Shown in pieces: positions 9,178 through 20,063 of a DNA stretch of 64,000 nucleotides. The position numbers were made by a program, and so were the translations under genes. The DNA is from Closterium sp. Naga37s-1 (Eukaryota > Streptophyta > Zygnematophyceae > Desmidiales > Closteriaceae): positions 2,046,001 through 2,110,000 of the forward strand of contig CANJKZ010000092.1 of assembly GCA_947471745.1 (NCBI GenBank). Reading direction: 5' to 3'. The notes below the pieces were generated by a model. The model ran no database searches and was not told the origin of the DNA. It was given only the letters and a program-made list of their open reading frames with translations. Every line of letters starts with the position of its first letter. Positions within the stretch are counted from its first letter, which is position 1.

Positions 9178-12100
9178 TCAAGAAGTGAGCAAGTGAGGCC
9201 AAGTAGGCACAAGACCTAGCATAGTACAAAAGCGCTGATTTTCACAAGGCTGAAGTGCCTTGGTAAAGGTATCAGCAGTGTTGGCCCGAGTGGCCACGTA
9301 AGCAAGACGAAGCTGACCACGCTGCTGCAACTCTCGAGCAAGGAAGTAGCGCAGAGCAATGTGCTTCGTTCTGTGCTCCAGTCTGTGCTCCTGACACAAG
9401 GCCAGCATGGCCTTGTTGTCGACGTACAGAACTGGAGGAGAACGAGGCGGCTCTCCCAAGTCGGTCAGCAGGTAGGTGAGCAAGCGTAACTCCTGTGCAG
9501 CCATGGCCACAGCGTAGATCTCAGCCTCACAACTGTAGCTGAGAACAGAAGACGAGCGGGTAGACCGACACGAAACAGAGCCGGAACCAAGGCTGAAGGT
9601 TTAACCCTGTGACGACCGCTGCGTAGCCAAGTCGTCAATCCAAGAAGCGTCTGCGTGACCAGTGAGGACAACTCGAGCCCGTCCTCCAAGCACGAGCCCC
9701 ATGCCCGACGTACTGCACAGGTAGCGCAACACCCTCTTAGCTGCATCCATGTGCTCTGGTCGGTGTCTCCCAGGAGCAACATAGCGTGCCAAGATGCTAA
9801 GAGGGTATGCCAGGTCAGGTCGAGTGCAGGTCATCAGGTACATGAGGCAACCAACAAGCTCTGGGTACGGGCCACTCGGCTCTACGGACTCATCCGAAGG
9901 CAGAGCTGAGAGCGAGTGGTGAGTAGATAGAGGAGTGGCCTGAGGCGAGGAGTACGTGAAGTTGAAGCGCTGAAGGACCTGCTGCACCATGTGTGACTGA
10001 GTCAAGGTAATGGTGCGGCGTGCTCTGTCCCGGGTGATCTGCAAGCCAAGACAGCTGCGCAGTTCACCCAGGTCTGTGCATATGTGTCTCTTCTGCAGCT
10101 CCGACTTCACGTGGGCCAGTCCAGCAGTGTCAGCAGTAGCAAAGACCAAGTCGTCGACGTACACGAGGATGTAGAACGGCGGCAGAGTAGTTCCGGTGCG
10201 GAGAAACAGCGACGGGTCAGCAATGGAAGGAGCAAACCCAAGAGCCGCAAGCGTAGTCCTCAGTGTGTCGTGCCACTCACGGGGCTCCTGGCGGAGACCG
10301 TAGACTGGCCGCCGGAGGCTCCACTGGTTACCAGGAGGAAACGACCCAGTGAAGCTAGGTGGGCGGTGCAGCCAGATCTCCTCGTGCAGGCTGCCCTGTA
10401 GGAAGGCTGTGCTGAAGTCAAGAGAGTGCAGCTCGTAGTCACGCTGTACTGCGACGTGCAGCAATACCCGAAGAGTGGTCATCTTCGGGGTGGGAGAGAA
10501 GGTCTGAAAGTAGTCAACTCCCTGCCGCTGACTGAAGCCTCGAGCCACGTAACGCGCCTTGAAGACAGGCGGAGAACCCGGCGGCCGCTTCACCCTGAAA
10601 ATCCACATGCCATCGACAACGTTCGCCCCAGGTGGGGGAACCTCGTCGACGTAGGTGCCTGTGGACTTCCAGGAAGCCATCTCTGCGTCCATGGCTGTCT
10701 GCCACTGAGAGGAGTAGGGACCCTCTATCGCCTCTGAGTAAGAGCGCGGGGTCGGGATGTCTGGTGCATCGGGGTCTCCCTTAGGGACAAGCAGCATGGA
10801 CACGAGATGAGGTAAAGCAGCAGCAAAACACTGGAACTCCTCCTGCCTGTCCTCAAGGACGTCCGTGCCAAGAGCACACTCACCCCCGACGGACGGAGGA
10901 CAGACAGACTCAGACTCAGCAACAAGACTAGCGGCGTAGTCTAGACGACAGTGAGCAGCAAAGTCGACAAGCTCAGCAACTAAGGCAGACGCAGCAGTAG
11001 ACTCAAAGGAAGGGTCAGTGACAACAGTGGCCAGGAGACGCGTGACAGTAGGACTAGCAGCACGAAGGGAGTCAGACTCCGGGTCAGCAAGGGCAGGAAG
11101 AGAGGACGCAGGAGGAGACGGCAGAGGGACACGCAGCGGAGCAGTGGAAGGACGCAGAGCCATCTGGTGCATGCCAGGGACGGGAGGAGGACGCTGACGC
11201 GAACCACGACGACTAGTGCGAGCAGCACGAACAGGCGACGCAGGACGAGACTCAGGCTCACGACACTCCGTAAGACCTCCTGTCGGACCAGTGTAAGGAG
11301 AAGAAGCAGGTAGTGGGGAGACTGGCTGTAACTGTGACTCGGACTGGACAGGCTGTGGACAATCTAAGGAAGGAGCAGGACCAGTAGAAGGCGGGAGACC
11401 AAGAACCTGCTCAAGGAGCGGAACGAAGTACGGCCGCGGCCGCGCAGCGCCTCCAGAACCAGCAGGAACAGCACCAGCACCCCCAGCGTCAGCTCCAACT
11501 CCAGCAGCAGTACCTCCAGCAGCTCCAGTAGCGCCAACACCAGCACCCCCAGGAGCACTGGCTCCAGCAGTACCTCCAGCTCCAGCACCTCCAGCTCCAG
11601 CACCTCCAGCAGCTCCAGCTCCAGCAGCGCCAGGGCCAGCATCTCTAGCAGCACCGGGTCCAGTAGTACCGCCAGCTCCTGCACCTCCAGCGGCTCCAGC
11701 CCTAGCAGCACCACCAGGCCCAGCAGCTCCAGTACCTCCAGTACGAGCACCTCCGGGACCAGTGGCTCCAGAACCCCCTGCAGCTCCAGCAGCAGCAGGA
11801 CCTCCAGCGCCCGTAGCACCACCAGCTCCAGCAGCACGGCTCCAGCGGCGAGCAAACCACTCGCGCAGCTGCTGTGGAGAGAGTGGCTTCCGCCGAGACG
11901 AAGCACCCGAAGGACCTCCAGGCGCAGCACCTCCAGACTCCACACGCGCAGGCTCAGCACCCCCAAACTCAGCACCCCCATGCTCCGCACGCTCAGGCTC
12001 AGCACCCCCAGACCCGGCACCCGCAGGCTCAGCACCCCTAGCAGCACCAGAGTCAACAGCTTCCTCGACAGGCCCGACTGCGTCTACCTGGGACACACCT

Positions 12101-15048
12101 GAGGGGGCAGGACCCTGAGGGGGGAGGGGGTCTACCGGGGGAGGACCTGGCGCGAGGAAGAGCGGCAGGGGGGGGAGGGGGGCAGTGCGGTAGGGGAAGA
12201 GACGGTAGTAAGGAACCGACTCGTCAAACGTGACGTCCTGAGAGGACAGAACACGGCGCGAGGTGGGGTGGTAAAACTGCCAACCAGGCGCGTCAGGGGG
12301 GAAGCCAAGGAAGACGCAGGGAACAGCACAGGAGGACAGCTTGTCCGCAGACAAGTCGCGGACGAAAGCTCGAGATCCCCAGACACGGAACGCAGACGCA
12401 TCGCCAACCTTCCCCGTCCACCGCAGAGTAGGTGTGGTCTCCGGCACGGAGACCCAGGGCTGGAGGTTGATTTGATGCGCCGCGTACTGAACCGCGAACG
12501 GCCACAGAAAATGGGGAGCAGCCGCATGGATCATGGACGTACGAGCGACGTCCATGACCATTCCAATGCGGCGCTCAGCAATCCCATTTTGCTGTGGAGA
12601 GGCCGGAAGCGTGAACGTCTGGCGGATGCCCTCCGCACGACAGAAGGCTCGCAGAAGGTCGGAGGAAAACTCTCCACCTCTGTTGGAGTGCAGAAGCGGA
12701 ACAGGAAGGTCCGAGCCGAAACTCTCGCTGAGCTGACGACGAGCAGTGCGGATCCAGTCGATCAGCACCTCAGTGACCTCACCCTTGCGGCGCAAGGGGA
12801 AGACTATGGTGTAACGCGAGTAGTCGTCAACGACCAGCAGAAAGTAGCGCTCGTGACCCTGTCCACGGACGCGGGCGGGGCCCCACACGTCCATGTGAAG
12901 AGTCTGCAGGGGAGCCTCTGTCGGAGGGAACTCGGAGGAGTGAGGAGCGGCGCACTTCCGCCCCTCGATGCAAGGAACGCAGGTAGGGGCAGGCCCCGGG
13001 GGGAGGGGAGGAAGACACCGGGGAAGACCAGTGACAAGGACACGGGAGGCCATGCCTCGAAGACGAGGCAGGGAGGGGTGACCAAGGCGGTGGTTCCAGA
13101 GGAGAGTCTGGTGAGACAGGAGGCGACACGAGCAGGGGGCAGACTCAGGACCAGACCGGGACGCTGCAGCAAACACCTGACCCGACGCGGCTACCTGACC
13201 AGACTCAGCAACCGGATGAGACACGGTAGTCAGTGTGTACAGGCTCGACCCAGGCTGACGAGTGAACGTGGCCAGGTGCCGGCCCGTCCGAGTACACGAA
13301 CAGTGGGTCACCCGCTGACCTCCAGGAGTGAACTGGCCAACCCACGCGTCCTGAAGGTCAGCTCCATTCACCAAGTTCGTGGGGAACGAGGGGAGGTGGA
13401 GGCCAGACAAAGAGCCAGACGGGACCGCCGGACACGGCAGAACCGTGGAGGAGTGTGCAAGGACCGGACCCCCAGAGGGGTCAGCCAGAGAGACTGCCAC
13501 CGGCCGACTGAGCGGCGAGAGTGTGGTGCAGTCGCGAAAGAAGGAGCGGGAAGCACCCGAGTCAAGGGTGAAAGTGTGCAAGACCTGAACCGGCGCGGTA
13601 CCTGAGAGAGCAGCCTCACCAGCACCTGGAGCAGCAGACTCACTAGCACCTAGACCAACAGCCTCAATGCCCGGGTCGGGCGGAACACACAGGTAAGAGT
13701 CACCCTCAGCACTAATAGACACAGCATACATAGCAGCAAGGATAGCATCATAATCAAGATCAAAGATAGCAACCCCCGACTTGAGCAGATCACCCCAGCG
13801 AGGGATCTCAGTAGCGTCAGGAAACTGTGCACGCCAGGCATCAGTCAGGCGGCCGAAACAGCGGAGCGTGGCGTGCGGGCCGCCGCACGTCTCTCCACTG
13901 CGGTCGCCGGTGCGGAGAACGTAAGCGCAGGGACCAGCACCCCCAGACCTCCCACGCCCAGCGTACCACTCACGAAGCTGCTGGGGCGACATGGTCTCAC
14001 TAGGGCGCTGCTGCTGCTGGCGCTGGCCACCGCCAAAGCCTCCCCGCTGCACAGCGCCACCCCGACCAGCACCACCGCCGCCGCCACCCCCACCGCCTCC
14101 GCCGCCGCCGCCGCCACCTCCACCCCCACTGCCGCTGCCTCCGCCGCTTCCACCTCCACTACCGCCACCGAAGCCCCCACTCCCGCCACCACCCCCACCT
14201 CCACCCCCACCCCCTCCGCCGCCTCCACCGCCACCACCGCCGCCCCCGCCGTCTCCTCCAGCACCCTTGCCCCCCTTGCTCCTGCCGCTGCGGCGCCTCC
14301 CACTAGGAGCAGACGCAGCGCCCACCGACTCGGTGCCAACAAGGTCGACAGCAGCAGCAGAGGCAACAGAAGGCAAAAGGGGAACGAGGGAGCACCCCTC
14401 AAAGAAAGGGGCATGAGGGTCACCACGAGAGGCTCCTACAGCTACTATACTCTTCTCAGCTGCAAGGAGGCGCTCCTCGAGGAGGTCAACGGTGAGTGTG
14501 GTGGGGCAAAGGGAGAGGAAGTGGTCCCTGACCGAGCGAAGAGAGTCAGGGAGCCGGGTGACGAGGTAGTAGAGAGTGATGTACATAGGGGGGGGGTTCT
14601 TGGCGCAGAACTCGGCAGGAAGAGCAGCGCGGTAGCGGGTGTCACTAGTGCGGAGGTGCGTAATGAGGTCAGCGACTGTGGCAAAAGCAGCTAGGTCAGG
14701 GAACAGGATGAGGCGGCTAAGGGCAGCAGTGGCAGGGGAGGAGTAGCGCGCAACAACAGCGTCGTACAGAGTCCTAGCGGTCTTGTACTGGCTAAAGTGC
14801 GCGCGCTCAGCAGACGGCAGGTGACTACGAACAGCAAGACGGGCAGCAGCATCGCGCGTGGTCCACTGCGAGCGAACAGTACTGTCAGCATCGGCAGCAG
14901 GTACAACAGAGACGTCAGACGTAAGATCGAACAGTGAGACTCCGTCTCTAGAATCGCACTGCAGAAACAGCTGCAGATCATCGACCCAGACCTCGAAATC
15001 AACTGCCCGACCCTCAGCATCGAAGGTAAGTACATTAGGGGTAGCCAT
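9178..15048 (-). pseudogene. Copia gag-pol of element D, one stop and a mutated integrase residue
   Basis: ATG at 15046-15048 (MATPNVLTFDAEGRAVDF). One frame runs 1815 codons to a TAA at 9601-9603 within RNase H (TQRSSQG, where sister copies read TAC). RNase H resumes at 9510-9178 and ends PHLLTS. Order: gag with a glycine tract, Cys/His knuckle (CAYVLRTGDRSGETCGGPHATLRC), protease LDSGAS, integrase (HHRLGH, CVPC, MDVWGP), repeat hinge, RT (YVDD) and RNase H. Integrase motif 2 reads HSNRGGEF, so the second catalytic Asp is Asn. With the stop this argues the copy is dead, in line with its 3% LTR divergence. Confidence 0.93.
13990..14290 (-). repeat. Glycine-codon tract in the gag of element D
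   Basis: A run of GGN codons on minus encodes almost pure glycine (about 14070-14270). The equivalent tract is present in C1, C2, H and, shorter, in G. On plus it appears as a polyproline ORF, which is an artefact. Confidence 0.85.
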
Positions 15049-15057
15049 GACAGCAGT

Positions 15058-15089
<32 letters not shown>

Positions 15090-15801
15090 GAGCAGCGCGA
15101 CTCGGCAGGGCGCCGTGGCTCGGTAGGGCGGCGCGGCTCGGTAAGGTTGCGCGGCTCGGCAGGGCGGCGCGGGTGCGGCGGTGCGCTTACCAGGGCGGGA
15201 TCGGGGTAGGGCCGCAACTGGAAGGGCAGGGCCGTGGCGCGCCGGCAGGTTAGGGCCGCGTCAGGCAGGGCCGCGACGAGGCTGGGCCGCAACAGCGGCT
15301 GTAGGCAGGGCCGCAACCGCGGCGGTAGGCAGGGCCGCGACGGCGGCCGTAGGACGGGCCGCGGCGGCGGCAGGCAGGACCGCGACGGCTTCAGGCAGGG
15401 CCGTGACAGAAGAGCGGCAGGGCCGCGACGGGAGGGCAGGGCCGTGACGGCTTCAGGGAGGGCCGCGACGGCAGGGCGGCAGGGCCGCGACGGCAGGGCG
15501 GTAGGGCCGCGACGGCAGGGTGGGGCCGCGACGGCGTCAGGGAGGGCCGCGACGGCAGGGCGGCAGGGCCGCGACTGCAGGGCGGCAGGGCCGCGACAGC
15601 AGGGTGGCAGGGCCGCGACAGAAGGGCAGGGCCGCGACGGCTTCAAACAGGGCCGTGACAGTAGGGGCCGCGACGGCAGGGTAGGCGAACGGGGCGCAGG
15701 TGAGGCAGGCGCGCGCTTCGGGTAGGGCAGGAAAAAACGGTCCCACTAGGGAAAAAAAATAAGTGGTGGGCCCTAAAAAAAAAAACGGTCCCACTAGGGA
15801 A
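15049..15801 (-). repeat. Leader of element D with 22-bp tandem repeats
   Basis: On plus, AGGGCCGCGACGGCAGGGCG repeats with a 22-bp period (for example 15481 and 15503), with variants across about 15250-15690. A (CAG)n-type run on plus lies at 15056-15092, next to the gag start. A homopolymer A run is at 15774-15785. Confidence 0.8.
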
Positions 15802-15815
15802 CCCGCTCTATACCA
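15802..15815 (-). other. Primer binding site of element D
   Basis: Minus strand TGGTATAGAGCGGG directly after the 5' LTR; initiator-Met-like. Confidence 0.65.
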
Positions 15816-15945
15816 TGTGAGAATAGTACGAGGAATGATGTGGACTAGAAAGGAGATGGGTACAAGTATGAAAACCTAGAAAAGCTGTACCCCATAATGT
15901 CTACCCCACTATAGCCTACACAGGCTATATCATATATGTTTGACA
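15816..15945 (-). repeat. 5' LTR of copia element D
   Basis: 130 bp, TGTGAGAATAG...GTTTGACA on plus, followed by the target duplication GTAGC (15946-15950). Confidence 0.92.
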
Positions 15946-15950
15946 GTAGC

Positions 15951-16040
15951 CTCTACTGAGTACAACACTTTAGGGTTAGACCTAGTACTTGAACTCGTCT
16001 CATGCTTTTAGTCGACCATTCCTGCACGTTATTTCTGACA
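15951..16040 (+). repeat. Right part of the 3' LTR of element B
   Basis: 90 bp (CTCTACTGAGTAC...ATTTCTGACA). It completes the 43 bp at 8633-8675 to a 133-bp LTR, matching the LTR length of the family. Confidence 0.7.
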
Positions 16041-16243
16041 TGACCTTGATGATAGTGAATATAAAAGACGACATGATATAAATAAAACTTACATTGGAGA
16101 GTCCTAGCTAGCTCTGAGGTGTACATTCCCTTATCAACGGTAATACTGGTATCGCTATAGTGGCAGTGACTATTGCGATGAAGTTCAGTTACCTCTTTGC
16201 AGCGCGAAACTTCCGCGTCCCTCCGCTGCTCCCTCTGCTACTC
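16041..16243. other. Sequence between element B and the hinge of element E
   Basis: 16041-16190 is AT-rich and contains CTAGCTAGCTCT and GTACATTCCCTTAT, similar to part of the LTR at 43325-43772, so it may be LTR-derived. From about 16200 it is proline/serine-coding (CCTCCGCTGCTCCC) and probably belongs to element E. No gene seen. Confidence 0.4.
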
Positions 16244-16248
16244 CCTCC

Positions 16249-16437
16249 TGTGAGAATAGTACGAGGAATGCAGGAGCCATAACTAGGGTTTAGCTAGTTA
16301 GGCAAGAGAGAATAAGCAAAAGATGAGGTTTCACTAGCAAGCAGGTGGATACATATAGGAAACCCTAAGGGGCCGTACTCACTATAGAGTACCCCACTGT
16401 AGGCTAGACAAACTACACATTCTGACACCTCCCCACC
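16249..16437 (-). repeat. Solo LTR (189 bp) inside element E
   Basis: Plus strand starts TGTGAGAATAGTACGAGG, identical to the LTR start of element D, and ends ACATTCTGACA. Flanked by the 5-bp duplication CCTCC (16244-16248 and 16438-16442). Orientation minus by comparison with D; about 60 bp longer than the other LTRs. Confidence 0.82.
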
Positions 16438-18351
16438 TCCCCTCCCCCCCGCCCCTACTCCTCCTCTCCCGCCTGCCCCTTCCGCCCCTCCTTCCGCCGT
16501 CACCTCTGGCAACTCTCCTCCTACCTCTTCTTCTTTAGCTCCCATGCCCTCTCCATCGCCACCTCTTGATGCTTCCCTTCCTTCTGTTCCTATTCCCCCA
16601 CCCTCTCCGCGCCTCACTCGCTCCATGACCCGTGCAATGTCCAATTTTCAACACTCCGCTCTTTTAACTCGTCTATCTTCCTCTCAGGACCCAAATCTTC
16701 TCGAAGATCGGTTTGAGGAATTCTTCTCTGTTCACCCTGTCTCCCCTCTTCTCTGTGTCACCATTCGCGACTTCAGCAATTCACCCACTCTTCTCTCTGC
16801 CGACACGGCCGCCATTCTCATCCCTCAGTCCTGTTCCGAGGTCGTTTCTGGCTTTCACGCCACTGAATGGATGGCTGCCATCATTGCTGAGTGTGAGGCG
16901 TTCACTCGTACCAATTCCTACGTCGACTCTGTCTCCCCCCCCCTGGCGCCACCATTGTCAAGGGCAAATGGTTCTTTTGTGTCCAGCAGTTGCCTGGGGA
17001 GCTTCCTCTCTTCAAAGCCTGCTATTGTGCCAAATGCTTTACCCAGCGTGCAGGCATTGACTACTTTGCCACTTACTCTCCCACTGCTCGTCTCCCCACC
17101 CTTCGCCTCCTTCTTGACCTAGGTGCTTGCTGGGATTGAGAGATCCATTCTATGGATGTTTCCAATGCTTTCCTTCAGGGCGAGCTTCATGAGCGCATTT
17201 TCTTTGAGCGCCCCGCCGGTTTTCCTTGCCCCTTCCCTCCATGCATTGTTTGGGAGCTGAAGTGCCCCGTGTATGGCCTCAGGCAGGCTCCCTGCGAGTG
17301 GCATGCCAAGCTCTCCTCTACTCTTCACTCTCTTGGTTTCTCCACCTCTACCTCCGACCCCAGTCTTTTCATTCGCACTTCCCCTCACAGGCTTTACATT
17401 CTTGCCTATGTGGACGACTTGGTGCTGCTTGCTGAGGATTCTACCAATCTGGCTGCTGTCAAGCAGGCCCTCCAGGTGTGTCTCTTGTGCAAGGATCTTG
17501 GCGAGCTTCGCCACTACATCCGCATGGAGATTCGTCACGATCGTGCTGCGGGCACCATCTCTCTCGCTCAATCCTTCTACATCCACTCCATTCTTAAGCG
17601 CTTCGAAATGTCGCAGGCCAAGCCAATTTCCACTCCTCTTTCCGCTAACCATCAGCTTACTCCCCCTGCTATTCCTGCTCCCTCCTCAGAGTTCCGACCC
17701 TATCCAGAGCTCGTTGGGTCACTCATTTATGCTATGATGTGCACACGGCCCGATCTTGCTTATCCCCTCAGTGTCCTTTCTCGTTTTGTTGGCCTTGGTC
17801 GCCACACTGACGTGCACTGGGCGGCGGCCAAGTACGTTCTTCGCTATCTTCGCGCTACCTCTGATCTTGCACTCACTCTTGGTGGCTCTTCTCCTCCCGT
17901 TCTTTTTGGTTACAATGATTCCTCCTACTCTGATTCTCACCCTGATTGCCGCTCCTCTCAGGGTTATGGTTTTGCTCTTGATAGTGGTCTCATCAGCTGG
18001 CGCTCCACTCGCTCATCCTCTGTCTGTCTTTCCACCTATGAGGCTGAGTTGTTCGCAAGCACATTGGCAACTCAGGAGGCTCGCTGGCTCTCATTTCTCC
18101 TTGCTGAGCTTGGTCACTCTCAGCAGTCTTTGACGCTTTCTTGTGTTAGTGCGAGCATGATTCATCTCACTGAAAATCATGTTTATCACACCTGCAGCAA
18201 ACACATAGAGGACCGCTACTTCTTTGTGCGCGAGCTGGTGCAGTCTGTTTTCCTCTGCCTTCGAAAGGTGGCCGCCGACGCCAACCTTGCTGACATTTTC
18301 ACCAAGGCCCTCCTTCGTGCGCCGCACAGTTTCATTTCTGGTCCATTTTAG
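16438..18351 (+). pseudogene. Copia element E: hinge, RT and RNase H of a second lineage
   Basis: Proline-rich hinge (PRLTRSMTRAMSN...), pre-RT (HATEWMAAIIAECEAFTRTNSYV), a frameshift at about 16945, RT fingers in the next frame (GATIVKGKWFFCVQQLPGE), and a TGA at 17137-17139. An open frame of about 400 codons (17140-18351) follows: MDVSNAFLQGELHERIFFERP, YVDD at about 17405, PYPELVGSLIYAMMCTRPDLAYPLS and RNase H (YNDSSYSD, YEAELFAS, ANLADIFTKAL). In RNase H the usual DN pair before the AI motif reads CVSASMI, so a catalytic Asp appears lost. Sequence divergence from C1 marks a separate copia lineage. It ends HSFISGPF. Confidence 0.88.
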
Positions 18352-18477
18352 GTTCACTTTGTAGTTTGTTGGGGTTTCCCAACCCTATCTTTCAAATGTC
18401 TCTTGACACTTTCTCAGTGTAACTTTTTCGACTTTACCTAAAATCTCTTGCCATCCATGGCTACTCTATTCTTAACA
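18352..18477 (+). repeat. Possible 3' UTR and short LTR of element E
   Basis: After the stop, sequence starting TGTTGGGGTTTCCC (18367) and ending ATTCTTAACA (18477) has TG...CA ends and would be a 111-bp LTR. There is no second copy in the window, so this is tentative. Confidence 0.35.
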
Positions 18478-18987
18478 GGTCGGCAGGTAGGTCAGCTGGC
18501 GTAACTCATGTTTAGCAATAGCCATAGCGTAGATCTCGGCCTCACAGCTGGAATTCAGCACAGAAGACGAACGAGTGGACCTCAAGGAGACAGAACCAGA
18601 GTCGAGACTAGAAGATTAACCCTGTGACGACCGTTGAGTCGTATAATCGTCAGCCCAAGAAGCGTCGGAGTGACCCGTGAGTACCACTGGACCCCGTCCT
18701 CCAAGCACGAGCCCCATGCCCGATGTACTCCACAAGTAACAGAGTACCCTCTGCACAGCTGTCCAGTGCTCCTTCCTGTGTCTCCCGGGCGCGACGAAGC
18801 GAGCAAGGATGCTCAGAGTGTACGCGAGGTCAGGTAGTGTGCACGTCATCAGGTACATGAGGCAGCCCACAAGCTCTGGATACGGGCCACTCGGCTCTAC
18901 GGACTCGTCCAAAGGTGGAGCTGGGAGCAGGTGGCCTATAGGCAGAGGAGTAGGCTGTGGCGAGGAGAACCAAAAGCCGAGACGGTT
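18478..18987 (-). pseudogene. Copia RT-RNase H fragment (main family)
   Basis: The minus frame reads DESVEPSGPYPELVGCLMYLMTC..., LAYTLSILARFVAPGRHRKEH, STSGMGLVLGGRGPVVLTGHSDASW, then a TAA (18615-18617) and CEAEIYAMAIAKHELR. This is collinear with the end of RT and RNase H in C1 and B. It has no LTRs and is truncated at both ends. 18988-19029 is unassigned. Confidence 0.8.
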
Positions 18988-19029
18988 TCATTGCGACCTT
19001 GGAGCAGTTCGCAACCTTTTGGTAGGTAA

Positions 19030-19154
19030 TGTCAGATTTATATGACAGAGCTACTGTAGGCTATAGTGGGGTAGCACATATGGGGTACAGTTTTCTAGGG
19101 TTTGCATTTTGTACCCAACTTTCCCTTAGTCATTTCATTCCTTGTTTCTTCTCA
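19030..19154 (+). repeat. 5' LTR of C1
   Basis: 125 bp, TGTCAGATTT...TTTCTTCTCA. It contains the family core GGCTATAGTGGGGTA and ATGGGGTACAG. Confidence 0.95.
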
Positions 19155-19168
19155 TGGTATCGAGCAGG
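19155..19168 (+). other. Primer binding site of C1
   Basis: TGGTATCGAGCAGG immediately after the LTR; close to the initiator-Met site TGGTATCAGAGC. The same sequence is present in C2 and H. Confidence 0.7.
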
Positions 19169-20063
19169 TTCCCTCGTGGGAACTGTTCCTAGGGCCCACC
19201 GTTTTTTTTTTCCTGCCCGGAGCGCACTCAGCCCCTGCCCGAGTCGCGCTCCCCTCTCTCGCGCCGCCCTAGCGGCCCCTTCGCGCCGCCCTCGCGGCCC
19301 CTTCGAGCCGCCCTCGCGGCTCTGTCGCCCCACCCTAGCGACCCCGCGGCCCCACCCTCGCGGCGCCCTCCGCCGCCCTTCGCGGCCCCCGATCCGCCGC
19401 CCTCGCGGCCCCGATCCGCCGCCCTCGCGGCCCCGCTCCGCCGCCCTCGCGGCCCCGATCCGCCGCCCTTCGCGGCCTCGATCCGCCGCCCTCGCGGCCC
19501 CTACTCCGCCGCCCTCGAGGCCCCGATCCGCCGCCCTTGCGGCCCCGATCCGCCGCCCTCGCGGCCCCTACTCCGCCGCCCTCGCGGCCCCTACTCCGCC
19601 GCCCTCGCGGCCCCGATCCGCCGCCCTCGCGGCCCCGATCCGCCGCCCTAGCGGCCCCGGCCCCTGCTCCTACGGCCCCGGCGCCTGCTCCTACGGCCCC
19701 CACGCCTACTCCTACGAGCAGCCCAGCCGCCGAGCCGCCCAGCAACCTAGCAGCCCAGCCGCTGAGCCGCCGAGCCGCCCAGCAACCGAGCCGCCCAGCC
19801 GCCGAGCCGCCCAGCAGCCGAGCCGCCCAGCAGCCGAGCCGCCCAGCCGCCGATACGCCCAGCAGCCGAGCCGCCCAGCAGCCGAGCCGCCCAGCCGCCG
19901 AGCAGCCGAGCAGCCGAGCCGCCCAGTAGCCGAGCCGCCCAGCCGTCGAGTCGTCGAGCCGCCCTGCAGCCGAGCCGCCCGAGCCGCCCTGTCCGGTAAG
20001 AGCAGCGCCTCTCTCACAGCACTGCCCTCACCCTACTGTTTGCACTGCTAGTCTACTTCTGTC
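19169..20063 (+). repeat. Leader of C1 with 22-bp tandem repeats
   Basis: Starts with a conserved block (GTGGGAACTGTTCCTAGGG, CCCACC), then GATCCGCCGCCCTCGCGGCC repeats every 22 bp (for example 19391 and 19413) to about 19650, then CCGAGCCGCCCAGCAG repeats to about 19990. A stop codon (TAG, 20049-20051) lies 12 nt before the gag ATG. An Ala/Pro/Arg-rich frame is open through the leader, but it looks composition-driven. Confidence 0.75.

Larger units (their letters stand above)
8676..15945 (-). mobile_element. Copia element D, full length, 7.27 kb, inactivated
   Basis: Two 130-bp LTRs (8676-8805 and 15816-15945) with four differences by eye, flanked by the 5-bp duplication GTAGC (8671-8675 and 15946-15950). 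On minus: primer site TGGTATAGAGC (after 15816), leader, gag-pol, polypurine tract. It is inserted in the 3' LTR of element B. A solo LTR sits in its 3' UTR. Confidence 0.93.

Noticed and set aside
13991..14416. A polyproline ORF on plus
   Set aside because: Antisense of the glycine tract of the gag of element D.
19029..20051. A long Ala/Pro/Arg-rich upstream ORF through the leader of C1, ending 12 nt before gag
   Set aside because: It is produced by 22-bp and 15-bp GC-rich repeats, its start lies in the LTR, and the frame relation is not the same in H. Treated as leader, not a gene.
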